Program-made: the position numbers and the translations under genes
Origin: Pseudomonadota bacterium
GTDB taxonomy: Bacteria; Pseudomonadota; Gammaproteobacteria; Ga0077536
Direction of reading: 5' to 3'
Length of the DNA: 64,000 nt
Assembly: GCA_018668255.1 (NCBI GenBank)
Contig: JABISZ010000052.1
Span: 1 to 64,000 of the forward strand
Shown: piece after piece, positions 7,994-17,051 of the stretch
How positions within the stretch are numbered: the first letter of the stretch is position 1
How the letters are laid out: every line of letters starts with the position of its first letter
Notes under the pieces: generated by a model
Database searches by the model: none
What the model was told of the DNA's origin: nothing
The model's input: only the letters and a program-made list of their open reading frames with translations

Positions 7994-9082
7994 ATGCAAA
8001 AAAAAATTGTCCTGATGTTTGCAGTCTGTTCTGCGGTAGCAATGCTAGTATTGCTCATATGGTATAAAAATCATTCAGAGATGACGTTGTTGTCGCAGCA
8101 ATCTTTCCCTCCAGCCGCAGTTAGAGTCAAAATGGTTACATCTGATGTGTGGACCCAGAAAATTTTTGCAGCAGGCACAGTCGCAGCCGAACATGGGATT
8201 GATGTGACCGCCCCTCTGCCGGGGACTGTGGTATCCATAGACTTCAAATCAGGCGGTTCTGTGATAAAAGGACAACCTCTGCTGTCCCTAGATATAGGGG
8301 TGCCTGAAGCAGAATACAAAGGATTGGTCGCCATGAGTACTTTGAGGGAAATTCAGCTTGAAAGAGCGACCAAGTTGTTTGCAGACAAGCAGATCTCTGT
8401 ATCCGAGCTTGATAGTGCGGTTGCGGAAAATAACGCGGCCGCCGCAGCTGCGGCGGCTCAGAAGGCTTATATAGATAGGAAGACCGTTTACGCCCCTTTT
8501 GATGGAGAACTTGGTATTAGATTGATTGATCTTGGGTCTTATCTGACTCCTGGAGATCCGATCGTGTCCTTACAAATGCTCGACCCAATTAACATCGATT
8601 ACTCTCTTCCAGAGAAACATTTGCAGGATGTTAAGGTAGGACAACAATTAGAGCTAAGCGTTTCTGCATATCCCGAAAGAATCTTTCTAGCTCGAATTAC
8701 GACTATTGAGCCAAATATTGATCTAGACACTAGAACTCTAAAAATTCGAGCTTCTTTACGCAACCCGCAAAAACTGTTGAAGCCTGGAATGTTTGTAGAG
8801 TCTTGGACTATTAGAAAAGATAAAAAGACTGTGTTAAAACTTCCAAGAACAGCTGTAACTTATAGCTCTTTTGGAGAGGTTGTATTTGTCGTTACTTCTA
8901 AAGGCGACGATACAGTTGTAGAACGTCGTTCCGTTACGACGGGGGAAATAAGAGGTGATGAAATAGAGCTTGTGTCCGGAGTGGGCGAGCAAGACTTGGT
9001 CGTTGTAATAGGACAGAACAAGCTAAGAAATGGGATGAAGGTTATGGTCACTGAGACTTTGTCTACTTCAGACGTGGATTAG
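7994..9082 (+). CDS. RND efflux membrane-fusion protein (periplasmic adaptor)
   Basis: 362 residues. An N-terminal membrane anchor or uncleaved signal (about 4-24) is followed by the HlyD/AcrA architecture: a lipoyl half with GTVVSIDFKSGGSVIKGQPL, a short alpha-hairpin with an alanine-rich stretch (about 145-160), then the second lipoyl half (VYAPFDGELG) and beta-barrel domain. It bridges the inner-membrane RND pump and an outer-membrane channel. The next gene, five bases downstream, encodes the pump. No TolC-type channel gene follows, so the pair probably uses a channel encoded elsewhere, as MexJK-type systems do. SD-like GAAGAAGG precedes the ATG at 7994. Confidence 0.93.
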   Translation: MQKKIVLMFAVCSAVAMLVLLIWYKNHSEMTLLSQQSFPPAAVRVKMVTSDVWTQKIFAAGTVAAEHGIDVTAPLPGTVVSIDFKSGGSVIKGQPLLSLDIGVPEAEYKGLVAMSTLREIQLERATKLFADKQISVSELDSAVAENNAAAAAAAAQKAYIDRKTVYAPFDGELGIRLIDLGSYLTPGDPIVSLQMLDPINIDYSLPEKHLQDVKVGQQLELSVSAYPERIFLARITTIEPNIDLDTRTLKIRASLRNPQKLLKPGMFVESWTIRKDKKTVLKLPRTAVTYSSFGEVVFVVTSKGDDTVVERRSVTTGEIRGDEIELVSGVGEQDLVVVIGQNKLRNGMKVMVTETLSTSDVD

Positions 9083-9087
9083 TTCTC

Positions 9088-12000
9088 GTGAGTTTAACCG
9101 ACATATTTATTCGAAGACCCGTGCTCGCTTGGGTCGTAAGTCTTATTATTTTGGTTCTTGGGGTTAGATCCATTCAGTCGTTAGAGCTTCGACAATATCC
9201 GAAAACTGAAAATACACTAATTACTGTAACCACTACATATCCCGGAGCCGATGGAGAGCTTATTAAAGGGTTTATCACCACTCCATTGCAGCAGGCAATT
9301 GCTGAAGCAGATGGAATAGATTACATGAAGGCGTCATCAAAGCAAGGCACATCAGTTATCCAAGCTTTTATGAAGCTCAACTATGACCCTAATGCAGCTG
9401 TTTCTGAAATCCAGGCAAAAGTTGCAAGTATGAGAAACGTGCTTCCTGAAAGAGCTAATGATCCTGTTATTAGCTCTCGGACGGGCAATGGAATGTCGCT
9501 TATCTATCTGGCGTTTTATAGTGAAACTATGAGACCCACTGAAATCACGGATTATTTGATTCGCGTGGTCCAGCCTCAAATCCAGTCACTAAACGGAGTA
9601 GCCAAAGCGCAATTATTCGGGCATAAAACTTACGCGATGAGAATCTGGCTAGATCCTCACCGCCTTAGAGCTCTCAATCTCACCGCTGGGGAGGTTCGAC
9701 AGATATTACTATCCAATAACTACCTTTCAGGGATTGGAGAGACAAAAGGTGAGCTGGTCTCGATCGACCTAAGTACCAGTACTGATTTAACTAGCGTCTC
9801 CGAATTCAAGCAAATGATATTGCGTGAAGATGATGGAGCCCTAGTAAGATTGTCCGATGTGGCTCGGGTAGAGCTTGGCGCGGAGGATTATGAATCTGTT
9901 GCTTGGTACAACGGACAAACGGCTATGTTTATAGGTATTACGCCAACCCCGGGCGCTAATCCGTTGAGAGTGGCTGAGGCAGTGACTAATGAGCTTTCAA
10001 GTATTCGAGAGCAAATGCCTGCGGGTATGTTCGTCTTCATGCCCTACAATGCAGGGGAATTCATCCAACAATCTATCAAAGAGGTATTTACTACATTAGC
10101 AGAAGCCGTGCTAATTGTGCTCTCAGTTATTTTGTTGACCTTGGGTTCTGTGCGTGCGGCTTTAATACCCGCGATTGCCTTACCTTTGTCGTTAATCGGT
10201 GGGGCCTTTCTAATGTTATTGATGGGTTTTTCGATAAATCTCCTGACCCTGCTTGCTATGGTCCTAGCGATAGGTCTAGTGGTAGATGATGCCATTGTTG
10301 TTGCGGAGAATATCCACCGTCATATTGAAAAAGGGAAGTCTCCTTTAGATGCTGCACTGGTTGGCGCCCGACAGCTGACAATGCCGATCATTGCAATGAC
10401 TACGACACTCGTTGCCGTGTATGCACCGATAGGGTTTATGGGTGGATTAGTTGGTACCTTGTTTACTGAGTTTGCTTTTGCATTGGCAGGAGCTGTCGTG
10501 ATTTCGGGCATTATTGCGCTCACTCTTTCACCTATGCTGTGTTCTAGGTTTTTTATAGGGGGAGAGCCGGGACCTTTCGAACGACGAGTTGAGCAATTTT
10601 TTTCGAAACTGGCGGAACGATATCGATACTTGCTGCATCATTGTCTCAATTATGTATCGGTGATTGTTGCTTTTGGCTTTGCAGTCTTGATCAGTATTTA
10701 TTTCATGTTTAGTATGAGTAAATCGGAACTCGCTCCCGTCGAGGATCAAAGTATAGTTTATATACAAGCACGAGGTCCTCAGATAGCTAACGTAGAGTAT
10801 GACGAACGTAATGCCCGTGCTATGAATGAAATCTTTGAGACAATCCCTGAGTATAAAGAAAGCTTTATGATTTTGGGGTTCAACAATTCCCGGAACGTAG
10901 TCTTTGGTGGATTTAAGCTCCATCCCGCTCATGAACGTGACCGGCCTCAGTGGGATGTTCAGAACGAATTGCAGGGGAAGCTTTTTGGAGTGACCGGCTT
11001 TCAAGTGTCTGCTTTTCCTCGTCCAAGTTTGCCATCGCCAGGCCGAGGCTTACCTATTCAATTTATCCTTATGGCGCCTCTGACAGCGGAAGAGCTAAAT
11101 ACTGAAACAGATAGCATGCTCAATGCTGCGATGGGCAGCGGAAAGTTTATGTTTCTTCAGAAATCTGTCGAGTTTAATCGTCCACAAACTATAGTCAACA
11201 TCGATAGAGATCGAGCAGGGATTTTGGGCATCGATATGGAATCGATAGGGCAAGAGCTGTCTACCCTGCTAGGGGGGAACCATATTAACTGGTTCAACTT
11301 GGAAGGTCGAAGTTACAAAGTTATCCCTCAAGTAGACAATGTTTTTAGATTAAATAGCTCCATGTTGAGCGACTATAATGTCAGGACAGGAACTGGAGAT
11401 CTAGTCCCGCTTTCGACGTTAGTTTCATTCAAGAATATTATTGAGCCGAGCGAGAGATTACAGTTTCAACAGCTTAATGCAGTGGCTCTTGAGGGTGTTC
11501 CAGCTTCGGGAACAACTATGGGGGACGCCATCGAATATCTAGAGACTGCAGCTAAAAATACACTACCTCAGAGCTTTACTTGGGACTATGCTGGAGAATC
11601 GAGACAATACGCTCAGCAAGGTAACGCTTTAGTAATCACTTTCTTTGTTTCCCTTGTTATTATTTATTTAGTTCTCGCCGCTCAATTTGAAAGCTGGCGT
11701 GACCCGCTTATTATTTTGATGTCGGTCCCAATGTCTATAGCCGGTGCACTCACTTTTGTATCGTTGGGTTTCGCCACATCAAATATCTACACCCAAGTCG
11801 GATTGATTACTTTAATTGGCCTAATTACGAAAAATGGAATACTCATTGTTGAGTTTGCAAATAAGTTACAGGTTTCCAAGGGAGTAGGGGTAAGAGAAGC
11901 CGTAGAAGAGGCAGCTCAAATAAGACTGCGGCCGATTCTAATGACAACAGTGTCAATGGTAGTTGCGATGGTGCCTTTGCTAATGGCCGCCGGTCCAGGC

Positions 12001-12156
12001 GCCGTAAGTCGTTTTCATATTGGATTGGTAATCGCTACTGGTCTTGGGATAGGAACTATTTTTACATTATTTGTTGTCCCTGCTTTTTATATGTTGCTCG
12101 CTCGTCAGCATGTCGGCGACTCGAGTGGGCATGAAGAAGATGGAGTAAAACTTTAG
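9088..12156 (+). CDS. RND efflux transporter (HAE1/AcrB-type inner-membrane pump)
   Basis: 1022 residues, typical for AcrB-like pumps. Twelve membrane segments are arranged as one N-terminal helix, a large periplasmic loop, a bundle of helices, a second large loop and a final bundle. The proton-relay acidic pair lies in GLVVDDAIVVAENIHRHIE (about residues 392-410). The N-terminal FIRRPVLAW and the GADGELIKGFITTPLQQAI stretch are family hallmarks. It would export hydrophobic or amphiphilic compounds using the proton motive force, together with the preceding adaptor. It starts with GTG at 9088, five bases after the adaptor stop, so the two are translationally coupled. Substrate unknown. Confidence 0.95.
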   Translation: MSLTDIFIRRPVLAWVVSLIILVLGVRSIQSLELRQYPKTENTLITVTTTYPGADGELIKGFITTPLQQAIAEADGIDYMKASSKQGTSVIQAFMKLNYDPNAAVSEIQAKVASMRNVLPERANDPVISSRTGNGMSLIYLAFYSETMRPTEITDYLIRVVQPQIQSLNGVAKAQLFGHKTYAMRIWLDPHRLRALNLTAGEVRQILLSNNYLSGIGETKGELVSIDLSTSTDLTSVSEFKQMILREDDGALVRLSDVARVELGAEDYESVAWYNGQTAMFIGITPTPGANPLRVAEAVTNELSSIREQMPAGMFVFMPYNAGEFIQQSIKEVFTTLAEAVLIVLSVILLTLGSVRAALIPAIALPLSLIGGAFLMLLMGFSINLLTLLAMVLAIGLVVDDAIVVAENIHRHIEKGKSPLDAALVGARQLTMPIIAMTTTLVAVYAPIGFMGGLVGTLFTEFAFALAGAVVISGIIALTLSPMLCSRFFIGGEPGPFERRVEQFFSKLAERYRYLLHHCLNYVSVIVAFGFAVLISIYFMFSMSKSELAPVEDQSIVYIQARGPQIANVEYDERNARAMNEIFETIPEYKESFMILGFNNSRNVVFGGFKLHPAHERDRPQWDVQNELQGKLFGVTGFQVSAFPRPSLPSPGRGLPIQFILMAPLTAEELNTETDSMLNAAMGSGKFMFLQKSVEFNRPQTIVNIDRDRAGILGIDMESIGQELSTLLGGNHINWFNLEGRSYKVIPQVDNVFRLNSSMLSDYNVRTGTGDLVPLSTLVSFKNIIEPSERLQFQQLNAVALEGVPASGTTMGDAIEYLETAAKNTLPQSFTWDYAGESRQYAQQGNALVITFFVSLVIIYLVLAAQFESWRDPLIILMSVPMSIAGALTFVSLGFATSNIYTQVGLITLIGLITKNGILIVEFANKLQVSKGVGVREAVEEAAQIRLRPILMTTVSMVVAMVPLLMAAGPGAVSRFHIGLVIATGLGIGTIFTLFVVPAFYMLLARQHVGDSSGHEEDGVKL

Positions 12157-12244
12157 GTTAACAAGAACATTGTTGTAGCAGTGTTCCAAAGAATTGTGTA
12201 TTCTCCCCGCCTTATGGTGGGTAATCCTCCTTAATCTAGACCTT

Positions 12245-12321
12245 AGGCGCGTAGCTCAGCTGGTTAGAGCACCTCGGTGACATCGAGGGGGTCGTTGGTT
12301 CGAATCCAATCGTGCCTACCA
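12245..12321 (+). tRNA. tRNA-Val (GAC)
   Basis: 77 bases. Acceptor AGGCGCG pairs with CGTGCCT (one G-T wobble), discriminator A and encoded CCA. The anticodon stem CCTCG/CGAGG encloses loop GTGACAT, giving anticodon GAC. D-arm and T-arm (GTTGGTTCGAATCCAAT) are canonical. A stem of six pairs (CCCGCC TTAT GGTGGG) lies about 25 bases upstream. Confidence 0.96.
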
Positions 12322-12865
12322 ATAACTCTTTGATTAAGTATGTTTTTGAAGAGCTGTTTGTATCACCGTCTATTAGAAATAACTGTTATGGCGCTGCTTA
12401 GTGTTGTTTTCCCGACATGGCGGATAATGTGTTTTATTCGTTAGTCTCCTCGACCCATGTGCTCAGTTCTCCATAAATACTGCATTCAAATTTGCTACTG
12501 CCCCTGTTTGCGTTTGCTGTTAAATATAAGATTTAGCTAGCCGCGGTTGTGGGGATGAATTTTAAAAGAGATATAAGACGAATTGTTTGGTCGTTGTCGG
12601 CGATAGCTTGAGCCTAAGGCACATCGCCGATGCACGGCGTGAGGGCCTTTAATAAAAAAACTGCAAAAGTGGATGAATACCGCTAAAATACAATCTAGAC
12701 AAGCTTTGCACTGTTAAGTGTTCGCAGTTTTGTCGAGTAGAGACATTTTAACTGTTGTTTTATAGGGGCTGGTAGTCTCGGTAATGACAACGTAGCAGGT
12801 ACCTCAAACTAAAGCGTATGCATACTTTCTTTCAGATATATTCTAAAATTCCGGTTAACTACATC
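12322..12865. other. Long intergenic region before thrS with a two-tier hairpin
   Basis: About 540 bases without a credible gene. The one structured element I see is at 12616-12649: an outer AAGGC/GCCTT stem enclosing an inner CGCCG ATGCA CGGCG stem-loop, followed by an A-rich run (not a T-run, so not a standard rho-independent terminator on the plus strand). The thrS promoter lies at the right end. Confidence 0.45.
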
Positions 12866-12896
12866 TTGCATGCCCGCTTGACCTCAACCTTATAAT
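12866..12896 (+). promoter_or_regulatory. Candidate thrS promoter with -10 box 11 bases before the start codon
   Basis: A consensus TATAAT is at 12891-12896 and a TTGCAT -35-like box at 12866-12871 (19-base spacer). Transcription should begin near 12903, leaving a leader of only about five bases before the thrS ATG at 12908. No Shine-Dalgarno sequence is present between the box and the ATG. Confidence 0.55.
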
Positions 12897-12907
12897 ACGG
12901 TGCCCGA

Positions 12908-14812
12908 ATGCCTTGCATAACACTTCCTGATGGTAGTCTAAAAGACTTCGATAAACCCGTTTCGGTTCAAGATGTTGCCTTTTCGATAGGTCCTGGTTTG
13001 GCCAAAGCCGCTTTAGGCGGATTGGTGAACGGTAAAGAAGTAGATACTAGCTTTGTTATGGAAGTCGACAGTGAGTTGGCGATTCTCACTGCAAAAGACC
13101 CTCAGGGCCTAGAAATTATCAGACATAGCACTGCACATCTGCTCGCGCAGGCTGTTAAAGAATTGTTTCCGACAGCCCAAGTGACTATTGGCCCAGTCAT
13201 TGAAAATGGTTTTTACTATGACTTTGCATATGAGCGTTCGTTTACGCCTGAAGACCTTGAATATATCGAGGCTAAAATGTACGAACTCGCAGGATCAGAT
13301 GCTATGGTTTCTCGGGAAACTCTCAGTCGAGACAGAGTCATTGAGTTTTTTCGCGGGATAGGAGAAGAGTATAAAGCGGAGATTGTCGCTTCAATTCCTG
13401 CTGCAGAAGACCTATCTCTATATACTCAGGGAGGGTTCACAGATCTTTGCCGAGGGCCTCATGTTCCTAGGCTGGGGCTTCTAAAAGCATTTAAGTTAAC
13501 AAAAATTGCAGGAGCTTACTGGCGAGGTGACTCAGATAATGAGATGTTGCAGCGGATCTACGGTACCGCTTGGGCCGATAAGAAAGCACTTAAGCTTTAT
13601 CTCCATCAGTTGGAAGAAGCTGAGAAAAGAAATCATCGTAAGGTTGGTCCTCAGTTAGATTTATTTCACTTTCAAGAAGAAGCGCCAGGTATGGTTTTCT
13701 GGCACCAGAAGGGATGGACATTATTTCGCGAAGTTCAGAGTTATATAAGAGAAGTTTGTTACGAAGGTTATCAAGAAGTAGAAACTCCCCAAATTCTGGA
13801 TAGGAGCCTGTGGGAGAAATCTGGTCACTGGGACAAGTTTCATCATATGATTTTTGCTACAGAGTCTGACAAGCATGAATACGCGGTGAAGCCAATGAAT
13901 TGTCCTGGACATGTTCAAATTTTTAATCATAAGTTGCGTAGCCATCGTGACCTTCCTTATAGAGTGGCGGAGTTTGGTTTGGTTCATCGAAACGAACCAT
14001 CAGGGACTTTGCATGGCTTGCTACGAGCGAGGCGTTTTACTCAGGATGATGCCCACATATTCTGTGCGGATTACCATTTGCAGTCCGAAGTTAGTGAATT
14101 AATCGATATGACCTTCAAGGTTTATAAAGATTTTGGATTCACTGATGTTCAAGTAGCCTTGTCTCTAAGACCTGATGAGCGAGTAGGCGATGACGAATTA
14201 TGGGATAAAGCAGAGAGTGCTTTGCAGACAGCCCTTGAGAGTAAGGGGTTGAAGTACTCTGTTCAAGAAGGGGAAGGTGCGTTCTACGGTCCCAAAATAG
14301 AGTTTAGCCTAAAAGACTCTATCGGACGTGTCTGGCAATGCGGTACTGTACAATTAGATTTTTCAATGCCGGGACGATTAGACGCAAGTTTCATAGGGGA
14401 AGACGGGCAGCGACATGTGCCCGTAATGATACATCGCGCTATTTTGGGATCACTGGAGCGCTTTATTGGTATTTTAATAGAAGAACACGCTGGGCGCTTA
14501 CCTGTGTGGCTAGCCCCAATACAAGGCATTGTGCTGAATATTGCTGATAAATATGCTGATTATGCCCACGAAGTAGTGCTAACATTGAAGAAATACGGCT
14601 TTAAAGTCGATTCGGACTTGAGAAACGAGAAGATCGGGCTTAAAATCCGCGAGCACACTTTGCAGAAAATTCCTTTTTTACTTGTGGTTGGTGAGCGTGA
14701 AGCACAGAAAGGTACCGTCTCGGTAAGATGCGTTGATGGCGAGGACCTAGGGAGCATGACTGTAGAGAATTTTTCCAAACACTTGCGTGGGGACGTTCTT
14801 GCACGCAAATGA
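12908..14812 (+). CDS. thrS: ThrRS, threonyl-tRNA synthetase
   Basis: 634 residues; the class II synthetase that charges tRNA-Thr. The start is set by homology: PCITLPDGS at the N-terminus aligns with the TGS domain of E. coli ThrRS. Order: TGS (about 1-62), the editing domain with [11 protein letters not shown] (about 75-85), catalytic domain and C-terminal anticodon domain. The zinc ligands are visible as MNCPGH (Cys), DDAHIF (His) and MIHRAILGS (His). It heads the operon thrS-infC-rpmI-rplT-pheST-ihfA. The putative promoter leaves almost no leader, so the long thrS operator by which E. coli ThrRS represses its own translation appears to be absent. Confidence 0.98.
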   Translation: MPCITLPDGSLKDFDKPVSVQDVAFSIGPGLAKAALGGLVNGKEVDTSFVMEVDSELAILTAKDPQGLEIIRHSTAHLLAQAVKELFPTAQVTIGPVIENGFYYDFAYERSFTPEDLEYIEAKMYELAGSDAMVSRETLSRDRVIEFFRGIGEEYKAEIVASIPAAEDLSLYTQGGFTDLCRGPHVPRLGLLKAFKLTKIAGAYWRGDSDNEMLQRIYGTAWADKKALKLYLHQLEEAEKRNHRKVGPQLDLFHFQEEAPGMVFWHQKGWTLFREVQSYIREVCYEGYQEVETPQILDRSLWEKSGHWDKFHHMIFATESDKHEYAVKPMNCPGHVQIFNHKLRSHRDLPYRVAEFGLVHRNEPSGTLHGLLRARRFTQDDAHIFCADYHLQSEVSELIDMTFKVYKDFGFTDVQVALSLRPDERVGDDELWDKAESALQTALESKGLKYSVQEGEGAFYGPKIEFSLKDSIGRVWQCGTVQLDFSMPGRLDASFIGEDGQRHVPVMIHRAILGSLERFIGILIEEHAGRLPVWLAPIQGIVLNIADKYADYAHEVVLTLKKYGFKVDSDLRNEKIGLKIREHTLQKIPFLLVVGEREAQKGTVSVRCVDGEDLGSMTVENFSKHLRGDVLARK

Positions 14813-14819
14813 CGTTAAC

Positions 14820-14836
14820 AGGAGGGCTATGATATA
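14820..14836 (+). promoter_or_regulatory. infC ribosome binding site deciding an AUA start
   Basis: A strong Shine-Dalgarno AGGAGG (14820-14825) is followed after eight bases by the in-frame codon ATA at 14834-14836. No ATG, GTG or TTG in the infC frame is suitably placed; the first in-frame TTG (14891) would delete the conserved N-terminal segment. An out-of-frame ATG-ATA-TAG (14829-14837) overlaps the site. Confidence 0.75.
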
Positions 14837-15352
14837 GCTGCTGATAAAAAGAACAGAGCAAATAGCGCCATTCAGGTCGCTAATGTTAGATTGATAGGTG
14901 CCGATGGCGTTAATCGTGGAGTGGTAACGATAGAGGAAGCTCAAAACGAAGCCAAGGCCAACGGACTGGATCTGGTTGAAATTGTCCCTAATGTCGATCC
15001 CCCTGTATGCAGGGTCATGGACTTTGGTAAATTCTTGTTTGACGTTAACAAAAAGAAACACGCCGCCAAGAAGAAACAGAAACAGGTGCAAGTCAAAGAA
15101 ATCAAATTTAGGCCCGCTACTGATCAAGGAGACTACGACATAAAACTTAGAAACTTAAGAAAGTTTTTGGCGCAAGGAGACAAAGCTAAGGTTACTCTAA
15201 GATTTCGCGGAAGAGAGATGGCGCATCAAGAACTTGGTGCTGAAATGCTGAAACGAATTGAGACTGATTTGAGTGAGCTTGGATCAGTCGAGCAATTCCC
15301 TAAACTTGAAGGTCGCCAAATGGTTATGGTCATAGCGCCTAGAAAAAATTAG
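14834..15352 (+). CDS. infC: IF-3, translation initiation factor 3 (AUA start)
   Basis: 172 residues when begun at ATA 14834. IF3 binds the 30S subunit, prevents premature 50S joining and rejects non-canonical start codons. The N-terminal segment [18 protein letters not shown] corresponds to the E. coli region around RINGEIRAQEVRL, so coding clearly extends upstream of the first TTG. Then come the N-domain (VDLVEI-like, DLVEIVP), the basic linker [12 protein letters not shown] and the C-domain with IKFRP and [11 protein letters not shown]. infC genes in many bacteria use rare starts (AUU in E. coli) for autoregulation, because IF3 itself discriminates against them; AUA fits that logic. It follows thrS by 21 bases. 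Confidence 0.95.
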   Translation: MAADKKNRANSAIQVANVRLIGADGVNRGVVTIEEAQNEAKANGLDLVEIVPNVDPPVCRVMDFGKFLFDVNKKKHAAKKKQKQVQVKEIKFRPATDQGDYDIKLRNLRKFLAQGDKAKVTLRFRGREMAHQELGAEMLKRIETDLSELGSVEQFPKLEGRQMVMVIAPRKN

Positions 15353-15371
15353 ATAATAGTGGAGATATAAA

Positions 15372-15569
15372 TTGCCGAAGCAAAAAACAAACCGAGGCGC
15401 GGCTAAACGTTTTAAGCGTACCGGTACAGGAAAAATTAAAAGGGCACAGTCGTTCGCACGGCATATCCTCACGAAAAAGAGTCCTAAGAGGAAGAGACAG
15501 TTAAGAGGTGGTGCGTTAGTTGCTGCAGCAGATGAAGCAAGTATTCGCCAGATGATTCCTGGCTTATGA
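15372..15569 (+). CDS. rpmI: Ribosomal protein bL35
   Basis: 65 residues, very basic. [23 protein letters not shown] is the bL35 N-terminal signature. The start is TTG at 15372 (the family always begins Met-Pro-Lys) with GGAG eight bases upstream. It lies between infC and rplT, the standard order; in E. coli, L20 represses translation of both rpmI and rplT. Confidence 0.97.
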   Translation: MPKQKTNRGAAKRFKRTGTGKIKRAQSFARHILTKKSPKRKRQLRGGALVAAADEASIRQMIPGL

Positions 15570-15593
15570 GTTTACTAATTAAGGATTTTAGTC

Positions 15594-15953
15594 ATGGCAC
15601 GAGTTAAGCGAGGTGTACAAGCGCACGCACGACATAAAAAAGTTATACGTCTAGCAAAAGGGTATAGCGGTCGTAGAAAAAATGTTTACAGAGTAGCTGT
15701 ACAAGCCGTTACGAAAGCGGGACAGTACGCTTATCGTGATAGAAAGCAGAAGAAGAGAGTCTTCCGTGCTCTATGGATTGTTAGGATAAATGCTGCAGCA
15801 CGAGAATGTGGTATGACTTACTCTCGGCTCATTAATGGGCTGCTGAAAGCGCAAATTGAAATAGATCGAAAAGTCTTGGCTGATCTTGCCGTCAATGATC
15901 GGACTGCGTTTGAGGCTCTAGCCGAACGCTCAAAAGTCGCATTAGCTGCTTGA
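15594..15953 (+). CDS. rplT: Ribosomal protein bL20
   Basis: 119 residues (family about 118). The N-terminal arm [23 protein letters not shown] and the globular end with [19 protein letters not shown] are diagnostic. bL20 is an early 23S rRNA-binding assembly protein and in E. coli represses its own operon. ATG at 15594 is preceded by AAGGA. Confidence 0.98.
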   Translation: MARVKRGVQAHARHKKVIRLAKGYSGRRKNVYRVAVQAVTKAGQYAYRDRKQKKRVFRALWIVRINAAARECGMTYSRLINGLLKAQIEIDRKVLADLAVNDRTAFEALAERSKVALAA

Positions 15954-15978
15954 GGAAAGGATTGGGAGGGTCTAACGT

Positions 15979-16002
15979 ATGGCTTTCCAATTTAGTCTCT
16001 AG
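15979..16002 (+). CDS. Candidate pheST leader peptide (MAFQFSL)
   Basis: Between rplT and pheS there is a seven-codon ORF, ATG to TAG, encoding MAFQFSL with two Phe codons (TTC, TTT), preceded by a Shine-Dalgarno GGGAGG nine to ten bases upstream. After it, GGGC CTAA GCCC (16009-16020) can form a hairpin. CCAAT within the ORF (15987-15991) can pair with ATTGG either upstream (15961-15965) or downstream (16005-16009), giving mutually exclusive folds. This resembles the pheM attenuator of E. coli, but the hairpin lacks a T-run, so any control might act on translation rather than termination. Confidence 0.4.
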   Translation: MAFQFSL

Positions 16003-16036
16003 TCGATTGGGCCTAAGCCCCATGGCTGTCTGAAAA

Positions 16037-17032
16037 ATGAACACTGCCAAATCTATAGTTTTAGACGCCGAGAAAAGATTAGAGAACGCTTCGACGGTTG
16101 AACATATCGAACAAGTACGGGTCGACATACTTGGTAAAAAAGGGGCGTTAACAGAGCTTTTAAAAGGGCTTGGGAAATTGTCTGCCGAAGAGAGACCTTC
16201 TGCAGGTCAGGCGATCAATGCTGCTAAGCAAAATTTGATCCGACTCCTTGATGAGAAGAGAGAGCAATTAGCTGAGGGCACGAGACAGAAGGCTCTAATC
16301 AGTACTGCAATCGACGTTACAATGCCGGGCAGGGGCAGAACCAACGGGTCAGCTCATCCAGTGAGCCAAGTTCAGGCAAAAATCGAAGATCTTTTTCATC
16401 ATGTCGGCTTTGAAGTTGCCCGTGGACCCGAAATCGAAGATGAATATCACAACTTTGAAGCCTTGAATATCCCAAAGCACCATCCCGCGCGTGCCATGCA
16501 TGACACCTTCTACTTTAAACCTGACCTATTGTTAAGAACTCATACTTCTCCAGTGCAGATAAGAGTGATGAAGGAGAAAACTCTGCCCATTAGAATTATT
16601 GCCCCGGGTCGAGTATACAGGTGCGATTATGATCAAACTCATTCTCCCATGTTTCACCAAGTAGAAGGGTTATGGATTGATGAAAGAGCGACTATGGCTG
16701 AGCTAAAAGGAATGTTAAACAGCTTTCTCCTAGCTTTTTTTGAACGTGATGATTTGGAAATACGATATCGGCCTTCATATTTTCCTTTTACGGAGCCTTC
16801 CATGGAGGTCGACATCAAGCTCCCATCTGCTCATGGTTTGAGTGGTTGGCTAGAAGTACTTGGCTGTGGGATGGTGCATCCAAATGTGTTGACTAATGTC
16901 GGGTTAGATCCAGAACAATGCAGTGGATTTGCTTTTGGTATGGGTGTTGAAAGATTAGCCATGTTGAAGTACGGAATTTCAGATTTACGTCACTTTTTTG
17001 AAAATGACTTGAGATTTCTCGGTCAGTTCTGA
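16037..17032 (+). CDS. pheS: PheRS alpha subunit, phenylalanyl-tRNA synthetase
   Basis: 331 residues (E. coli 327). It is the catalytic alpha subunit of the alpha2-beta2 PheRS. After an N-terminal coiled-coil that contacts tRNA (about 1-85), motif 1 lies near [14 protein letters not shown], motif 2 around [25 protein letters not shown] and motif 3 at [17 protein letters not shown]. Phe-binding residues in HPNVLTNVG are kept. ATG at 16037 lacks a clear ribosome binding site; the upstream leader ORF may provide coupling. pheT follows after 19 bases. Confidence 0.98.
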   Translation: MNTAKSIVLDAEKRLENASTVEHIEQVRVDILGKKGALTELLKGLGKLSAEERPSAGQAINAAKQNLIRLLDEKREQLAEGTRQKALISTAIDVTMPGRGRTNGSAHPVSQVQAKIEDLFHHVGFEVARGPEIEDEYHNFEALNIPKHHPARAMHDTFYFKPDLLLRTHTSPVQIRVMKEKTLPIRIIAPGRVYRCDYDQTHSPMFHQVEGLWIDERATMAELKGMLNSFLLAFFERDDLEIRYRPSYFPFTEPSMEVDIKLPSAHGLSGWLEVLGCGMVHPNVLTNVGLDPEQCSGFAFGMGVERLAMLKYGISDLRHFFENDLRFLGQF

Positions 17033-17051
17033 TGATGGAGCTGTTCACAAT

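Noticed and set aside
8431-8470. GC-rich GCGGCCGCCGCAGCTGCGGC stretch as a site or repeat
   Set aside because: It encodes the alanine-rich hairpin tip of the membrane-fusion protein and needs no other explanation.
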